From a virus: a stretch of 64,000 nt of DNA. Location: positions 61,692 to 125,691 of the IMG/VR virus record IMGVR_UViG_3300046169_000120; one strand, 5' to 3'. Under the pieces are notes generated by a model, which made no database searches, was not told the origin of the DNA, and saw only the letters and a list, made by a program, of their open reading frames with translations. The translations under genes were made by a program, and so were the position numbers. Positions 23,087-30,740 of this stretch are shown here, piece by piece. How positions within the stretch are numbered: position 1 is the first letter of the stretch; each line of letters begins with the position of its first letter.

Positions 23087-23362
23087 GATTAAGAAATAGG
23101 TGTGGGGAGGGACTACTAAATACCCTCGACTTTCGGTGTGAACTTTAGTTCTATGTATACCTAATCGCACTACGCTTGGATTGGAAAATCCTACCTCAGA
23201 CATTCGCCCATCGGCACTTCACCACAAAGAAACGCATACCTTATCTCGAACACAAAGAGATTGCTCGGTCACCCACAGGAAGGATTATAAGCCCTTCCAA
23301 AATTTTTAAAATGTAAAAGATCAATTATTTTATTTGATTGAGTTTGTTTCTCAATTATTTAT
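23030..23362 (-). ncRNA. Candidate structured noncoding RNA, about 330 nt
   Basis: No coding frame is convincing, base composition is more GC-rich than around it, and it lies between a perfect promoter and a terminator. Hairpins visible on the minus strand, in order: ATTGAG/CTCAAT, GGAAGG/CCTTCC, ATCTC/GAGAT, GGATT/AATCC, GAAC/GTTC, GAGGG/CCCTC, then the terminator. TGTGGG near 23277 can pair with CCCACA near 23100, closing a multibranched structure. I find no match to RNase P, SRP, 6S or tmRNA cores. Confidence 0.65.
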
Positions 23363-23368
23363 ACAAGT

Positions 23369-23397
23369 ATTATACTATATTATTTGTTATTTGTCAA
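23369..23397 (-). promoter_or_regulatory. Perfect promoter TTGACA-N17-TATAAT of the noncoding RNA
   Basis: -35 at 23397-23392, -10 at 23374-23369; predicted start about 23362. It overlaps the last codons of the 34-aa gene upstream. Confidence 0.8.
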
Positions 23398-23491
23398 GGA
23401 TTATTTTTTGTAAATTATAATCTTTTGCAAATTGTTCATCTCTTTTCATACTACTTACAATAATAATATTTTCTGATACATAGATTGGCAT
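23387..23491 (-). CDS. 34-aa small protein
   Basis: MPIYVSENIIIVSSMKRDEQ then DYNLQKIILDK. It lies 6 nt after the membrane-protein gene; its last codons hold the -35 of the RNA promoter. Confidence 0.4.
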   Translation of the reverse strand: MPIYVSENIIIVSSMKRDEQFAKDYNLQKIILDK

Positions 23492-23497
23492 AATGCT

Positions 23498-23764
23498 TTA
23501 ATTTATCATTTGAGACTTAACATACATACCAAGTGCCACAAGTACTATAGTTAATACGAATGGTATAAGTCCGAAGGTAATAGCTTTAGTATTCTTAGAC
23601 ATGAATCCAAGAGATGCTCCGACCAATCCTCCAATTCCCGCTAATACAATAGGTAATCCACCAACAATTTTCATGCTCACAAGAATGAATGTGACAAAAA
23701 AAGAAATGAGTGATATTAGGCTAATTTGCCCTGCTAATTTTGAGTTTTTTGATTGTTCTGTCAT
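23498..23764 (-). CDS. Three-segment membrane protein
   Basis: 88 aa with hydrophobic segments at about residues 13-30, 33-53 and 62-82, and Gly-rich turns (GGLPIVLAGIGGLVGASLG). Holin-like in size and topology, but transcribed from an early-type promoter, so superinfection exclusion is an alternative. Leaderless start at 23764. Confidence 0.6.
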   Translation of the reverse strand: MTEQSKNSKLAGQISLISLISFFVTFILVSMKIVGGLPIVLAGIGGLVGASLGFMSKNTKAITFGLIPFVLTIVLVALGMYVKSQMIN

Positions 23765-23768
23765 AAGG

Positions 23769-23960
23769 TTATAGTTTACTATAAATTGTATTGTTTGTCA
23801 AGTATTGTTTTTTAAAAATTGTAACTTTTTCGCAAGCTGTACAAGTTGATCGTCCGCATTTCGGTACTGCATAATCATTTATCGATACATTTTGTTTGCT
23901 ATTTGATCCGCAACTAGATAAAAAAATTAATGCAATTAAGTATAATTTATTCACTTTCAC
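23769..23960 (-). CDS. Cys-rich small lipoprotein
   Basis: GTG start (63 aa). LYLIALIFLSSCGS is a lipobox; the mature part has CGRSTCTACEK, four Cys in total. It overlaps the end of a second lipoprotein gene. Envelope localisation is likely; superinfection exclusion or metal binding are guesses. Confidence 0.6.
   Translation of the reverse strand: MKVNKLYLIALIFLSSCGSNSKQNVSINDYAVPKCGRSTCTACEKVTIFKKQYLTNNTIYSKL
23773..23801 (-). promoter_or_regulatory. Early promoter TTGACA-N17-TAAACT, leaderless
   Basis: -35 at 23801-23796, -10 at 23778-23773, 8 nt to the ATG at 23764. Lies inside the upstream lipoprotein gene. Confidence 0.7.
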
Positions 23961-24057
23961 AATTTACGCATCCTCTATGTTCATAAGGACACACATCGTT
24001 GTTACAATTATCATCCGCACAACTAGATAAAAAAAATAATAATATTAAATATTTCAT
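23947..24057 (-). CDS. Second Cys-rich small lipoprotein
   Basis: 36 aa: MKYLILLFFLSSCADD (lipobox), then CNNDVCPYEHRGCVNC. Start overlaps the previous stop (TAATG). With the 23769 gene it forms a pair of tiny cysteine-rich lipoproteins. Confidence 0.6.
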   Translation of the reverse strand: MKYLILLFFLSSCADDNCNNDVCPYEHRGCVNCESE

Positions 24058-24209
24058 TAGTTTGGTAATAATAATGTTTTTAATTGTTGTATTGTTCTAT
24101 TGGTTAATAAAGATAATTGTTCTAGTGTGATGTTCCAATTTGTATCGTAGAGATGTTCAATCTCTGCATCAGTCCATTGTTCGGGCAATTTGAATATATC
24201 TAACTTCAT
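24057..24209 (-). CDS. 50-aa helical protein
   Basis: MKLDIFKLPEQWTDAEIEHL then LEQLSLLTNRTIQQLKTLLL; looks like a small HTH-type bundle (WTD.EIE.L...). Possible DNA-binding protein; unproven. Confidence 0.5.
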   Translation of the reverse strand: MKLDIFKLPEQWTDAEIEHLYDTNWNITLEQLSLLTNRTIQQLKTLLLPN

Positions 24210-24415
24210 GCAAATTTTCGTTTGGCTAGACGCATCGCACGCTCGGCTTTAATTTCTGCGAGGCGTTGTTGTGCTTCTGCTTGTTGTGCGAAGATACTAT
24301 CTGTTACGACACTACCAAAGTTGGCAAACTTGCCTCGTTTGTTGACGCTTGTATACTTGCCGTTTTGAATGTCAGTCATTACCTGTGATGCTCGTGCGTT
24401 TTTTGCAATACTCAT
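24206..24415 (-). CDS. 69-aa basic helical protein
   Basis: MSIAKNARASQVMTDIQNGK then AQQRLAEIKAERAMRLAKRK. The leader contains AAAAGGAAAAACAAA and the promoter TTGACA-N16-CATACT lies about 40 nt upstream. Confidence 0.55.
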   Translation of the reverse strand: MSIAKNARASQVMTDIQNGKYTSVNKRGKFANFGSVVTDSIFAQQAEAQQRLAEIKAERAMRLAKRKFA

Positions 24416-24468
24416 TTTGTTTTTCCTTTTGTTAGCAATTATTGGTTGATGTTGTCTAGTATGACAGA

Positions 24469-24618
24469 CTATTCGTTTTTGTCAAGTCTTTTTTTGTTGA
24501 ACTTGCTTTTTCCGCCAAATGCCCCTGTTTTAGTGGCAACTCCACCCTTTGCTCCGACTTTGCCTCGTCCGCTCTTCTTTTTTCCTACAATATACTTTCT
24601 TGGATTTATTTGATTCAT
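24469..24618 (-). CDS. 49-aa Gly/Lys-rich basic protein
   Basis: KYIVGKKKSGRGKVGAKGGV then TGAFGGKSKFNKKRLDKN. Low-complexity and strongly basic, like small nucleic-acid-binding proteins. Its last codons include the promoter of the next gene. Confidence 0.55.
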   Translation of the reverse strand: MNQINPRKYIVGKKKSGRGKVGAKGGVATKTGAFGGKSKFNKKRLDKNE

Positions 24619-24638
24619 AATTTTCTATATTTTTTTGT

Positions 24639-24785
24639 TTAATTAATCGGGGGCAATATATTTGAGGCTTTATTTGTGTTTATTTGCTTTACTTTTATTT
24701 GTTCTTCACTAAACCATTTAACACAATAACCTAATAAAAAACTTGGTACAATTATGCACATTAAAATTATTATCGTTTCAATCAT
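24639..24785 (-). CDS. 48-aa single-pass membrane protein
   Basis: IIILMCIIVPSFLLGYCV membrane segment, then a polar tail. ATGA-type overlap with the 24778 micro-gene. Confidence 0.5.
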   Translation of the reverse strand: MIETIIILMCIIVPSFLLGYCVKWFSEEQIKVKQINTNKASNILPPIN

Positions 24786-24855
24786 TATCTATGTATTTTT
24801 CGTATATATACAATCCTATTATTATAAAAATAATAAAACTAAAAATTTCATTCAT
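24778..24855 (-). CDS. 25-aa micro-membrane protein
   Basis: MNEIFSFIIFIIIGLYIYEK; one hydrophobic helix. Overlaps the stop of the upstream 46-aa gene and the start of the downstream membrane gene, so it is translationally linked. Confidence 0.5.
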   Translation of the reverse strand: MNEIFSFIIFIIIGLYIYEKYIDND

Positions 24856-24992
24856 TTGTTTCTTAATATTTGAGCTATTAGTATTAGAGTTTCATTTATT
24901 TTGTTTAACTCTATTCGTACATCATCTGTGTATCCATTTGATATAGATATTTGTTCTTTTATTTTGTCGAGTTCTTTTGCAATTTGTTTCAT
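24852..24992 (-). CDS. 46-aa coiled-coil-like protein
   Basis: MKQIAKELDKIKEQISISNG then IELNKINETLILIAQILRN. TTGACA-N17-TATATT ends 7 nt before the ATG; the promoter lies next to tRNA-Gln. Confidence 0.55.
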   Translation of the reverse strand: MKQIAKELDKIKEQISISNGYTDDVRIELNKINETLILIAQILRNK

Positions 24993-25042
24993 GGTATATA
25001 ATATATTGTATATTTGCAAATGTGTCAAGCAAAAAAAGAATT

Positions 25043-25116
25043 TGGCAGACCGACAGGGATTTGAACCCCGACTAGAGGTACCAAAAACCTCTGTGCTACC
25101 ATTACACCATCAGTCT
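25043..25116 (-). tRNA. tRNA-Gln (TTG), CCA encoded
   Basis: Acceptor AGACTGA/TCGGTCT, D-stem GTGT/GCAC, anticodon stem GAGGT/ACCTC with loop TTTTGGT, T-arm CGGGG-TTCAAAT-CCCTG, discriminator G. Confidence 0.95.
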
Positions 25117-25125
25117 GTAAAGAAT

Positions 25126-25203
25126 TGGCGGGATAGACGAGACTCGAACTCGCGACCTTCTGCGTGACAGGCAGACGCTCTAACCAAACTGAGCTACTAC
25201 CCC
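25126..25203 (-). tRNA. tRNA-Asp (GTC), CCA encoded
   Basis: Acceptor GGGGTAG/CTATCCC, anticodon stem TCTGC/GCAGA with loop CTGTCAC, T-loop TTCGAGT, discriminator G. Confidence 0.95.
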
Positions 25204-25235
25204 CAATCCACCCACAATTACACTAAAAATTTTAT

Positions 25236-25433
25236 TTAATTATTTATAAATTCGGGACTCTCTGTCCACATACCCTTGGCTCGCTTGCCGTTATTTGTTT
25301 TGAGGTTGATTGTTGCGTACAAGTGTTCAAGCATTGCCCTGTCATCTTCTTTTTCTTTATTTGATGTTTTATTTTTTGCAATTATTTTATTTATATCATC
25401 TAATATATGGTCTATTTCTCTTCTTGTGTGCAT
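25236..25433 (-). CDS. 65-aa charged helical protein
   Basis: HTRREIDHILDDINKIIAKN then ATINLKTNNGKRAKGM. TATAAT lies a few bases before the ATG. Transcribed towards the two tRNAs. Confidence 0.5.
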   Translation of the reverse strand: MHTRREIDHILDDINKIIAKNKTSNKEKEDDRAMLEHLYATINLKTNNGKRAKGMWTESPEFINN

Positions 25434-25452
25434 TGTATTATATTGTATATTG

Positions 25453-25670
25453 TTATTTTGTTATTTCGCTTAAATAATTGTATAAATTTCTACATTCTAT
25501 TATTGATTTGTTTGTATTATTTTGTTTTAATTGAAATTCCATGCTTTGTTGCATCATCATTACATCTTGTATCTGCTCGTCAGAGTATAAATGTATATCT
25601 TTTGCTAGTGTTTCGACTATAAATAACTTTTTTCAAGCATCTCTTCGGCATGAGGATCATTATCCTCCAT
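25453..25670 (-). pseudogene. Coupled small gene with a +1 frameshift
   Basis: Starts at an ATG overlapping the upstream stop (TAATG): MEDNDPHAEEMLEKS, stop after 17 codons. A second frame opens at the AAAAAAG run (about 25640) and continues VETLAKDIHLYSDEQIQDVM to YLSEITK, stop at 25453. One base difference in the A-run would join them. Confidence 0.4.
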
Positions 25671-25867
25671 TATTGCGTAATCTCCTCAAGATATTCTAGC
25701 GTGTGCTTAGCTTCCCACAAGGCTTTCTCTTCATCGCCCAACTGCACATAAAAATTCATGCTATTATTATGTATATTCAGTTGTTCTGCTTGGTCTTTTG
25801 TTAATTTGCTTATCTTGTTTTGAAAGATTTCAACTATTTCAATACTTATTCTTTGTAGTTCAGTCAT
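25670..25867 (-). CDS. 65-aa helical protein
   Basis: ISIEIVEIFQNKISKLTKDQ then GDEEKALWEAKHTLEYLEEI. TTGACA is followed by TATAGT further downstream, near the ATG. Function unknown. Confidence 0.5.
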   Translation of the reverse strand: MTELQRISIEIVEIFQNKISKLTKDQAEQLNIHNNSMNFYVQLGDEEKALWEAKHTLEYLEEITQ

Positions 25868-26536
25868 AATATACTATATACAATACAATACGAATATGAG
25901 ATTGTCAACAATAAAATGAAATATTATACAATATATTGATAATCAATGACTTATGATAGTATTATTTGAGATCGCTTGGAAATCCGTGACTATTTCGTAC
26001 CACTTCTTTAGACTCGCCCGAATCACACTCTTTTTTTGATTCATTTAGCACAATCGCACGAAATATTTGATGCAGTTGCGAGGTCGCTCGGCACACCTGT
26101 ATATAACTTATTTTTGTTATTTGTATTATTGTATAGAGAAATTTATATACTTTAGTCATTTTTATTATTTATTTATTAGTTTTTTGTATCAAATTATACT
26201 ATATTTAATAGTAATTTATTTTGAGTTTTTTTATTTTGCACCAATTTTAATTATAAAAACTGATTTAATTGTATCAATTATTTTATATATTTAGGTCGGG
26301 CAACCCACTTTACCCCATTTTCTACCACATTACAACACATTATTATTGTTTATTTATTGTATTATTGTTTATTATTGATTATTGTATATATTGTATATTC
26401 CTATATAGAATGCGTACATATAAAGTATATTGTTATGAGTCAATAGAATAATGTGAGAAGGGGATGTATTGGCTAAAGCGAGAAGACAACAACAAAATAT
26501 AGTAAAACATATGTAACTGATATGTAGCACATATGG
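25868..26536. other. Large AT-rich intergenic region
   Basis: About 670 bp. A short GC-richer island lies at 25960-26100; an open 65-codon minus frame there has poor coding character. 26160-26450 is nearly pure A/T with many ttattgttta-type words. Inverted CATATGT/ACATATG sits at 26508-26533. Possible origin or regulatory zone; nothing proven. Confidence 0.5.
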
Positions 26537-27721
26537 TTACTCATAGTTTCTAAATGATATTGCATATGGAAAGCGTGGAATTCCATCGGGAGTAAGTTGG
26601 AAATACTTTATGGTTGCCAACTGACCAATATACTCTTTGCGATTGTCGTAGATTTCCTTGAGGTAATCAAAGTTACCTTTGATGTTTGAGTTGAAGGTTC
26701 TCTTGGTTTTCTCGCAATAACACACAAGATGCTTTGCAGTACCACTACGATTGCCATTACCAATGTCAATATCAACAACACGATATTCTGCATCCACAAA
26801 TTCTTTTCTTTTCAATAATGATTTGCTTCTTTTGTTTTCATAACTTGATAATGATTTGCGTACCATTTGACCTTCATATCCTTGTTCAAGATATTGATTG
26901 TATAAATTGTTTAGATTGCCAAGAGTATATGCTTCGTTGGTTTCAACAAGATGAATGTGCTTGCTTTGAACAAGATGTGCTTGCAATTCTTCGATGCGAT
27001 GATCGAACGAATGTTTTTCTGCGATTACATCATTGATTCTTGGAGCATCATAAATGTGATATTGTATTGTATCTTCTGCTTCCGCTAATCGTTCTTGAAA
27101 TTCTGTGCATTTCTTGGCAAATGCTTTGTCAGTCATCTTGGATGATTGAATTGGCTTTTGCTTGCGAACAAGGGAAGTAATTTTATTGAAGTTGTCCCGC
27201 AAATCGTGATTGTATAGTTCTCCATCGAGAATTGCCGTTGGATGGGCGAGGAAGAACCCATTTAGGCTTTTAAGGATGTGAGGAATACACTCTATCTCTT
27301 TGCCATTGCGAGTTCGTCCTACGAGCTTGTCACCCTCTTTGCGTACAACGCAACGAATTCCATCCAATTTTGGTTGCGAATAGCAAGGATACGCAATTTC
27401 ACCTTGACGATCCTTGAAATTGTGTGCAAGCATCGGCTCATAGAACTTTTTTTTCTGTGCATCTATTGGATCAAGAGCATATCCACTATCCAATTTCTTT
27501 TGAAATTTAGCTTGAGCTTGCAATTCTGCTTGACTTTCGGGAGTCGTTTCATTGCTTCGTCCAACATTCTTGGCGATTGTGGTTGTAGCCTTGTCGGTAG
27601 TCTTTTTGCCATCTACTAATCCTTTGACTGCATAAAATGATGCACCATCAATGTGCATTGTCCATTCACGCAATTTACCTTTAGTATCTACTTTATATAA
27701 TGTCTGCAATGTTTTCGTCAT
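26537..27721 (-). CDS. ATP-dependent DNA ligase
   Basis: 394 aa. N-terminal residues 1-45 form a WGR-like module (TLYKVDTKGKLREWTMHID). Motif I is SQPKLDGIR (adenylated Lys), with DGELYN as motif III, EGQMVRK as motif IV and the KRKEFVDAEYRVVDI region as motif V; a C-terminal OB-type domain closes the protein. It seals nicks in replicated or repaired phage DNA. Leaderless: TTGACA-N17-TATTAT ends 7 nt before the ATG. Confidence 0.9.
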   Translation of the reverse strand: MTKTLQTLYKVDTKGKLREWTMHIDGASFYAVKGLVDGKKTTDKATTTIAKNVGRSNETTPESQAELQAQAKFQKKLDSGYALDPIDAQKKKFYEPMLAHNFKDRQGEIAYPCYSQPKLDGIRCVVRKEGDKLVGRTRNGKEIECIPHILKSLNGFFLAHPTAILDGELYNHDLRDNFNKITSLVRKQKPIQSSKMTDKAFAKKCTEFQERLAEAEDTIQYHIYDAPRINDVIAEKHSFDHRIEELQAHLVQSKHIHLVETNEAYTLGNLNNLYNQYLEQGYEGQMVRKSLSSYENKRSKSLLKRKEFVDAEYRVVDIDIGNGNRSGTAKHLVCYCEKTKRTFNSNIKGNFDYLKEIYDNRKEYIGQLATIKYFQLTPDGIPRFPYAISFRNYE

Positions 27722-27762
27722 GTTTATAATAATAGGGCAACATCAAAATGATGTCAAGCCTT

Positions 27763-27966
27763 TTAAATGAGTTTCTGTAAAATCTTTAATTCTTCTTTGC
27801 CAACATACTTATCGAAGTATACGCAAAAATCTATTAAATTAGCCCGAATTGAGAATTGTTCGCTATGTTGTATGTAATTAACAACAACATCAAATCTTCC
27901 ATCTCGCCAAAATTCAATCAAGTCTGCAAAATCAAAATCAGTCTTTTCTTCGTTCTTGAGCATCAC
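27763..27966 (-). CDS. 67-aa acidic protein
   Basis: FDFADLIEFWRDGRFDVVVN then FDKYVGKEELKILQKLI. Two ATG codons in tandem at the start. Overlaps the basic protein upstream by 29 nt. Confidence 0.5.
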   Translation of the reverse strand: MMLKNEEKTDFDFADLIEFWRDGRFDVVVNYIQHSEQFSIRANLIDFCVYFDKYVGKEELKILQKLI

Positions 27967-28090
27967 GAACCTTTTTGCGAACCATTACATTAGGATTGTT
28001 GATATGCGGAACAAGAGGTTCATTTCCTGTGTGCGACATTTTTTTACCAAATTTTGAATCTTTTTTTCTTTCTCTGCTTTGTTTTCCCAT
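27938..28090 (-). CDS. 50-aa basic protein
   Basis: MGKQSRERKKDSKFGKKMSH then VRKKVRDAQERRK. Strongly basic; possible nucleic-acid binder. It partly overlaps the next gene. Confidence 0.5.
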   Translation of the reverse strand: MGKQSRERKKDSKFGKKMSHTGNEPLVPHINNPNVMVRKKVRDAQERRKD

Positions 28091-28096
28091 TTTAAT

Positions 28097-28315
28097 TTAA
28101 TTGTTTTTTTTGTTTAATTGGTTGTCTTTATCTTTATACTCTTGTAGTTTATAGAATCTTTTAAATTTATTTATAAATTCATTATCAGTAAGTGAATCAA
28201 AATCTTTTTGTAATTGCCATTTAGCAAATCGTTTGAGTTCTTTTTCTTCCCAACTCTCAATCATCTCTCTTGCGAGTTTCTCTTTATTGGTAAATGTACA
28301 ATAATTTTTGCTCAA
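28097..28315 (-). CDS. 72-aa charged helical protein
   Basis: NKEKLAREMIESWEEKELKR then FINKFKRFYKLQEYKDKDN. Follows the 28316 gene without a gap. Confidence 0.5.
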   Translation of the reverse strand: MSKNYCTFTNKEKLAREMIESWEEKELKRFAKWQLQKDFDSLTDNEFINKFKRFYKLQEYKDKDNQLNKKNN

Positions 28316-28510
28316 TTAGTATTCTCCGATAAGTTCTTTCAAGCTGAATGTATTGCTTCCCATGTGAAACACAACATTGCTAACAGATGGTTTACTCAAC
28401 AACTTCAACTTTTCAGAATTTAAAAATTCATTAAATTGCTCTTCATTGTCAAAGTCAATCTTTTGATCGAGATTGCCAAATTTATAAGTTATACAAAAAT
28501 TTTCTTTCAT
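28316..28510 (-). CDS. 64-aa protein, related to 47322
   Basis: FCITYKFGNLDQKIDF then EQFNEFLNSEKLKLLS and VVFHMGSNTFSLKELI. The 47322-47513 protein has the same order: strand, FLNANKDQLSSL helix, strand, SLSLRD. Probably paralogues. Confidence 0.5.
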   Translation of the reverse strand: MKENFCITYKFGNLDQKIDFDNEEQFNEFLNSEKLKLLSKPSVSNVVFHMGSNTFSLKELIGEY

Positions 28511-28593
28511 TTAAGTAGATGTAGAGTTAATGCAAAGATGCCCGAAATTGAACCTATCGTCATAACGACTCCTATCATATCAATCATTTCCAT
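28507..28593 (-). CDS. 28-aa micro-membrane protein
   Basis: MEMIDMIGVVMTIGSISGIF; one membrane helix. Stop overlaps the ATG of the 28316-28510 gene. Confidence 0.5.
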   Translation of the reverse strand: MEMIDMIGVVMTIGSISGIFALTLHLLK

Positions 28594-28684
28594 CGTTAAG
28601 AAATAATAAATAACCAAATGCCAATACTACCAACACAACACCAATTGCCATGTTTACTCCATTTAATATGCTATAAAATTCCAT
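28580..28684 (-). CDS. 34-aa micro-membrane protein
   Basis: MEFYSILNGVNMAIGVVLVV then LAFGYLLFLN. Overlaps the next micro-gene by 14 nt; together they form a two-peptide membrane pair. Confidence 0.5.
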   Translation of the reverse strand: MEFYSILNGVNMAIGVVLVVLAFGYLLFLNDGND

Positions 28685-28688
28685 ACGA

Positions 28689-29285
28689 TTACGCTACTGC
28701 GAGGATTTGAGGGTTTGCTACTTTTTCGATAAGAAATCTACGAATTGATTCGCTGATATCTAATATCTCATTAAATTCTGTATAACTAAGTGGGTTTGCA
28801 TCACCTTGTCCACCATAACAAATTCGGTATCCTTCTTCAAGAGGAGTAATGTTTGCTTTGGCTTGCTTGGTATAATTGCCATTGATGTCTCGATTCCATT
28901 CCCAAGCAGAATGATACGAGTTGATGTAAACAAGAACATCCAATCTGCCCAAATTGTGTCCAACACTATTTTTGCGTTCTCTCATGTCCACAAAATCAAC
29001 GCAAGCACTTGGATAACCACTCTTCATGTCTTTGAGCCAAACATGAACTGCATGATGATTCATTTGACTATAATAGTTGTATGTGCCACTTCCATATCGG
29101 TTGGTACTCATCAACTTTCCACCCGAAATCTTGCCCATCTGCTCGTTTCTATCACTTTTGCTTTTGTAACTCAACAAATTTTCGCTTGGAATTAACTTCT
29201 TGAGTGTGTTGTTACTTTTAAAATAAATTGTTTGTGGATTCCATAGATTCCATCTTACTTGTGCATTGTTAAAATAATTATTCAT
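28689..29285 (-). CDS. Early protein of unknown function
   Basis: 198 aa, soluble, Asn/Tyr/Ser-rich: NPQTIYFKSNNTLKKLIP, HHAVHVWLKDMKSGYPSACV, YINSYHSAWEWNRDIN. No motif recognised. Promoter TTGACA-N17-TATAGT with a leader of about 37 nt, A-rich and without SD. Confidence 0.55.
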   Translation of the reverse strand: MNNYFNNAQVRWNLWNPQTIYFKSNNTLKKLIPSENLLSYKSKSDRNEQMGKISGGKLMSTNRYGSGTYNYYSQMNHHAVHVWLKDMKSGYPSACVDFVDMRERKNSVGHNLGRLDVLVYINSYHSAWEWNRDINGNYTKQAKANITPLEEGYRICYGGQGDANPLSYTEFNEILDISESIRRFLIEKVANPQILAVA

Positions 29286-29339
29286 GTTTTTTATTCAATT
29301 AGTGTTTTAGTTTATAGTTTATACTATATATCAAATGTT

Positions 29340-29648
29340 TTAATCTGTCAAGTTTTTATCTTCCATTCTTGTGATATTGTATTCTTCTTCTGTTGTGAAT
29401 GGATATTTGTTTAGAAATTCTGCTTTGCTCAATTCGTGAAAATCGCTCATGCGTTCACTATCTTCTGTAAAACTTTGAATCTCGTAAGAGTATTCCATGT
29501 GTCTATCCCAAACTTTTACATCGTCTGCAACCCAATCAAAAAAATCATGTAATAAGGTGACTGCTTCCAATACTTGATTGTTTCCATCTCCTAACGCACT
29601 TGTCTCTGCTTCGTTCAATACGAATTCTATTGCTTTTCTTAATTCCAT
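29340..29648 (-). CDS. 102-aa acidic protein
   Basis: MELRKAIEFVLNEAETSALG then AVTLLHDFFDWVADDVKVWD; the last part resembles a small phage family with AI..V...A..... It overlaps the -35 region of the 28689 gene's promoter. Confidence 0.55.
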   Translation of the reverse strand: MELRKAIEFVLNEAETSALGDGNNQVLEAVTLLHDFFDWVADDVKVWDRHMEYSYEIQSFTEDSERMSDFHELSKAEFLNKYPFTTEEEYNITRMEDKNLTD

Positions 29649-29858
29649 TTAATCTTCTCTTGTTCCAACAACTAATAATTTAACATCTTCTCCTTCACCT
29701 GTCAATTCAAAATGTTCGCAAATCTCACCAAAAATAACCCCATCTTCGGGAGCGATACTTACCCATTGGCAATTTTGTTCCTTGCCATCAACTTCGGTAT
29801 CAATAACATCCCATCCATAATTGTCGAGTTTTGCTCGTTGTGCTTTAGTTAGTTTCAT
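29649..29858 (-). CDS. 69-aa protein
   Basis: KLTKAQRAKLDNYGWDVIDT then VIFGEICEHFELTGEGEDV. Stop abuts the next start. Confidence 0.5.
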   Translation of the reverse strand: MKLTKAQRAKLDNYGWDVIDTEVDGKEQNCQWVSIAPEDGVIFGEICEHFELTGEGEDVKLLVVGTRED

Positions 29859-29874
29859 AGATTTTTTTGTTTAA

Positions 29875-30090
29875 TTATGCTTCACTCCATACTTCATCGA
29901 ATCCAACCAATGCTTCGGTATCTCCACCGATATAGTCTCCATCGAATCCATTTTTGTTTTCAATTATCATTGCTCTTCTTGTGGTTTGTATCTGCTTGAC
30001 TTTTCCGCATTGTTCAATGTCGCTCTTGAATCCTACCCAATCGCCAACATTAACTTCAAAGGTTTCTTCCCATTTGTTTTTAATTTTCAT
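29875..30090 (-). CDS. 71-aa protein with small barrel-like pattern
   Basis: FEVNVGDWVGFKSDIEQCGK then VKQIQTTRRAMIIENKNGF: a GDWV.FK..IEQ.G.V..I pattern seen in small phage proteins. Leaderless: TTGACA-N17-CATACT ends 7 nt before the ATG. Confidence 0.6.
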   Translation of the reverse strand: MKIKNKWEETFEVNVGDWVGFKSDIEQCGKVKQIQTTRRAMIIENKNGFDGDYIGGDTEALVGFDEVWSEA

Positions 30091-30122
30091 AAATCTGAGT
30101 ATGAACTAAATGATTGTGCTTG

Positions 30123-30353
30123 TCAAGAGTTTTTTATGTACTCGCCAAATTCTTCATCGTTCATGTGACTCGTTCCATCAAGCGGATTGCATGAAACGAT
30201 TTCTGCTCCTATCTTCCAATCGTGAGAAAGTTCTTCATCTTTATCCATTTGAGCATAAGCAATTTGTTGAGCTTTTTCTACTGAATCTGCTTCTACTTGC
30301 CAAATATGATAGGTTGTGCTTTCCATTTCAATTCTATAAACTTTTTTATTCAT
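30123..30353 (-). CDS. 76-aa protein
   Basis: KVYRIEMESTTYHIWQVEAD then EKAQQIAYAQMDKDEELSHD: strand, strand, A-rich helix, a common small phage fold. ATGA overlap upstream. Confidence 0.55.
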   Translation of the reverse strand: MNKKVYRIEMESTTYHIWQVEADSVEKAQQIAYAQMDKDEELSHDWKIGAEIVSCNPLDGTSHMNDEEFGEYIKNS

Positions 30354-30550
30354 TTATCTTTCCCAAAAATAGACTCCCATTCTTCACGAATATCGAGGTC
30401 AGATGCTTCATCCAATCCCGAACATCCCTCGATAAGTAAATCTATAATTTGACTTGTACTCATGTTCATCGCTTCTTGTTCGGCAAGATCATAACGCATA
30501 TCATCAATCGTTGGTTCTTCTTCTCTGCTCTGAAATTCAGTTGTTCTCAT
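30350..30550 (-). CDS. 66-aa acidic protein
   Basis: PTIDDMRYDLAEQEAMNMST then IREEWESIFGKDK. Helical and acidic; overlaps both neighbours. Confidence 0.5.
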   Translation of the reverse strand: MRTTEFQSREEEPTIDDMRYDLAEQEAMNMSTSQIIDLLIEGCSGLDEASDLDIREEWESIFGKDK

Positions 30551-30740
30551 CTGTAAATGTGTCTAATTTTTCGTATAATTTGTTGATTTGTTTTTCCAAT
30601 TTGCAGATGTACATTACATCATCGGGTTCTCGCATATACATATAATCAAGTTCCGCTTCCAAGTCCTTGATCGACTTCCATGTATCTCGATATTCTTCTT
30701 CGTTTTCTTGTACTTTCATAAGAATCTTATAATTCATCAA
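30537..30740 (-). CDS. 67-aa coiled-coil protein
   Basis: MKVQENEEEYRDTWKSIKDL then ICKLEKQINKLYEKLDT. Likely coiled coil. Confidence 0.5.
   Translation of the reverse strand: MMNYKILMKVQENEEEYRDTWKSIKDLEAELDYMYMREPDDVMYICKLEKQINKLYEKLDTFTDENN

Noticed and set aside
23030-23362. RNase P, 6S or SRP RNA
   Set aside because: Searched by eye for the conserved P RNA segments, the 6S closing stem with central bubble and the SRP GGAAG core; none found.
25962-26159. Minus-strand 65-codon ORF
   Set aside because: Composition and codon use are unlike neighbouring genes, no promoter or coupled start; treated as intergenic.
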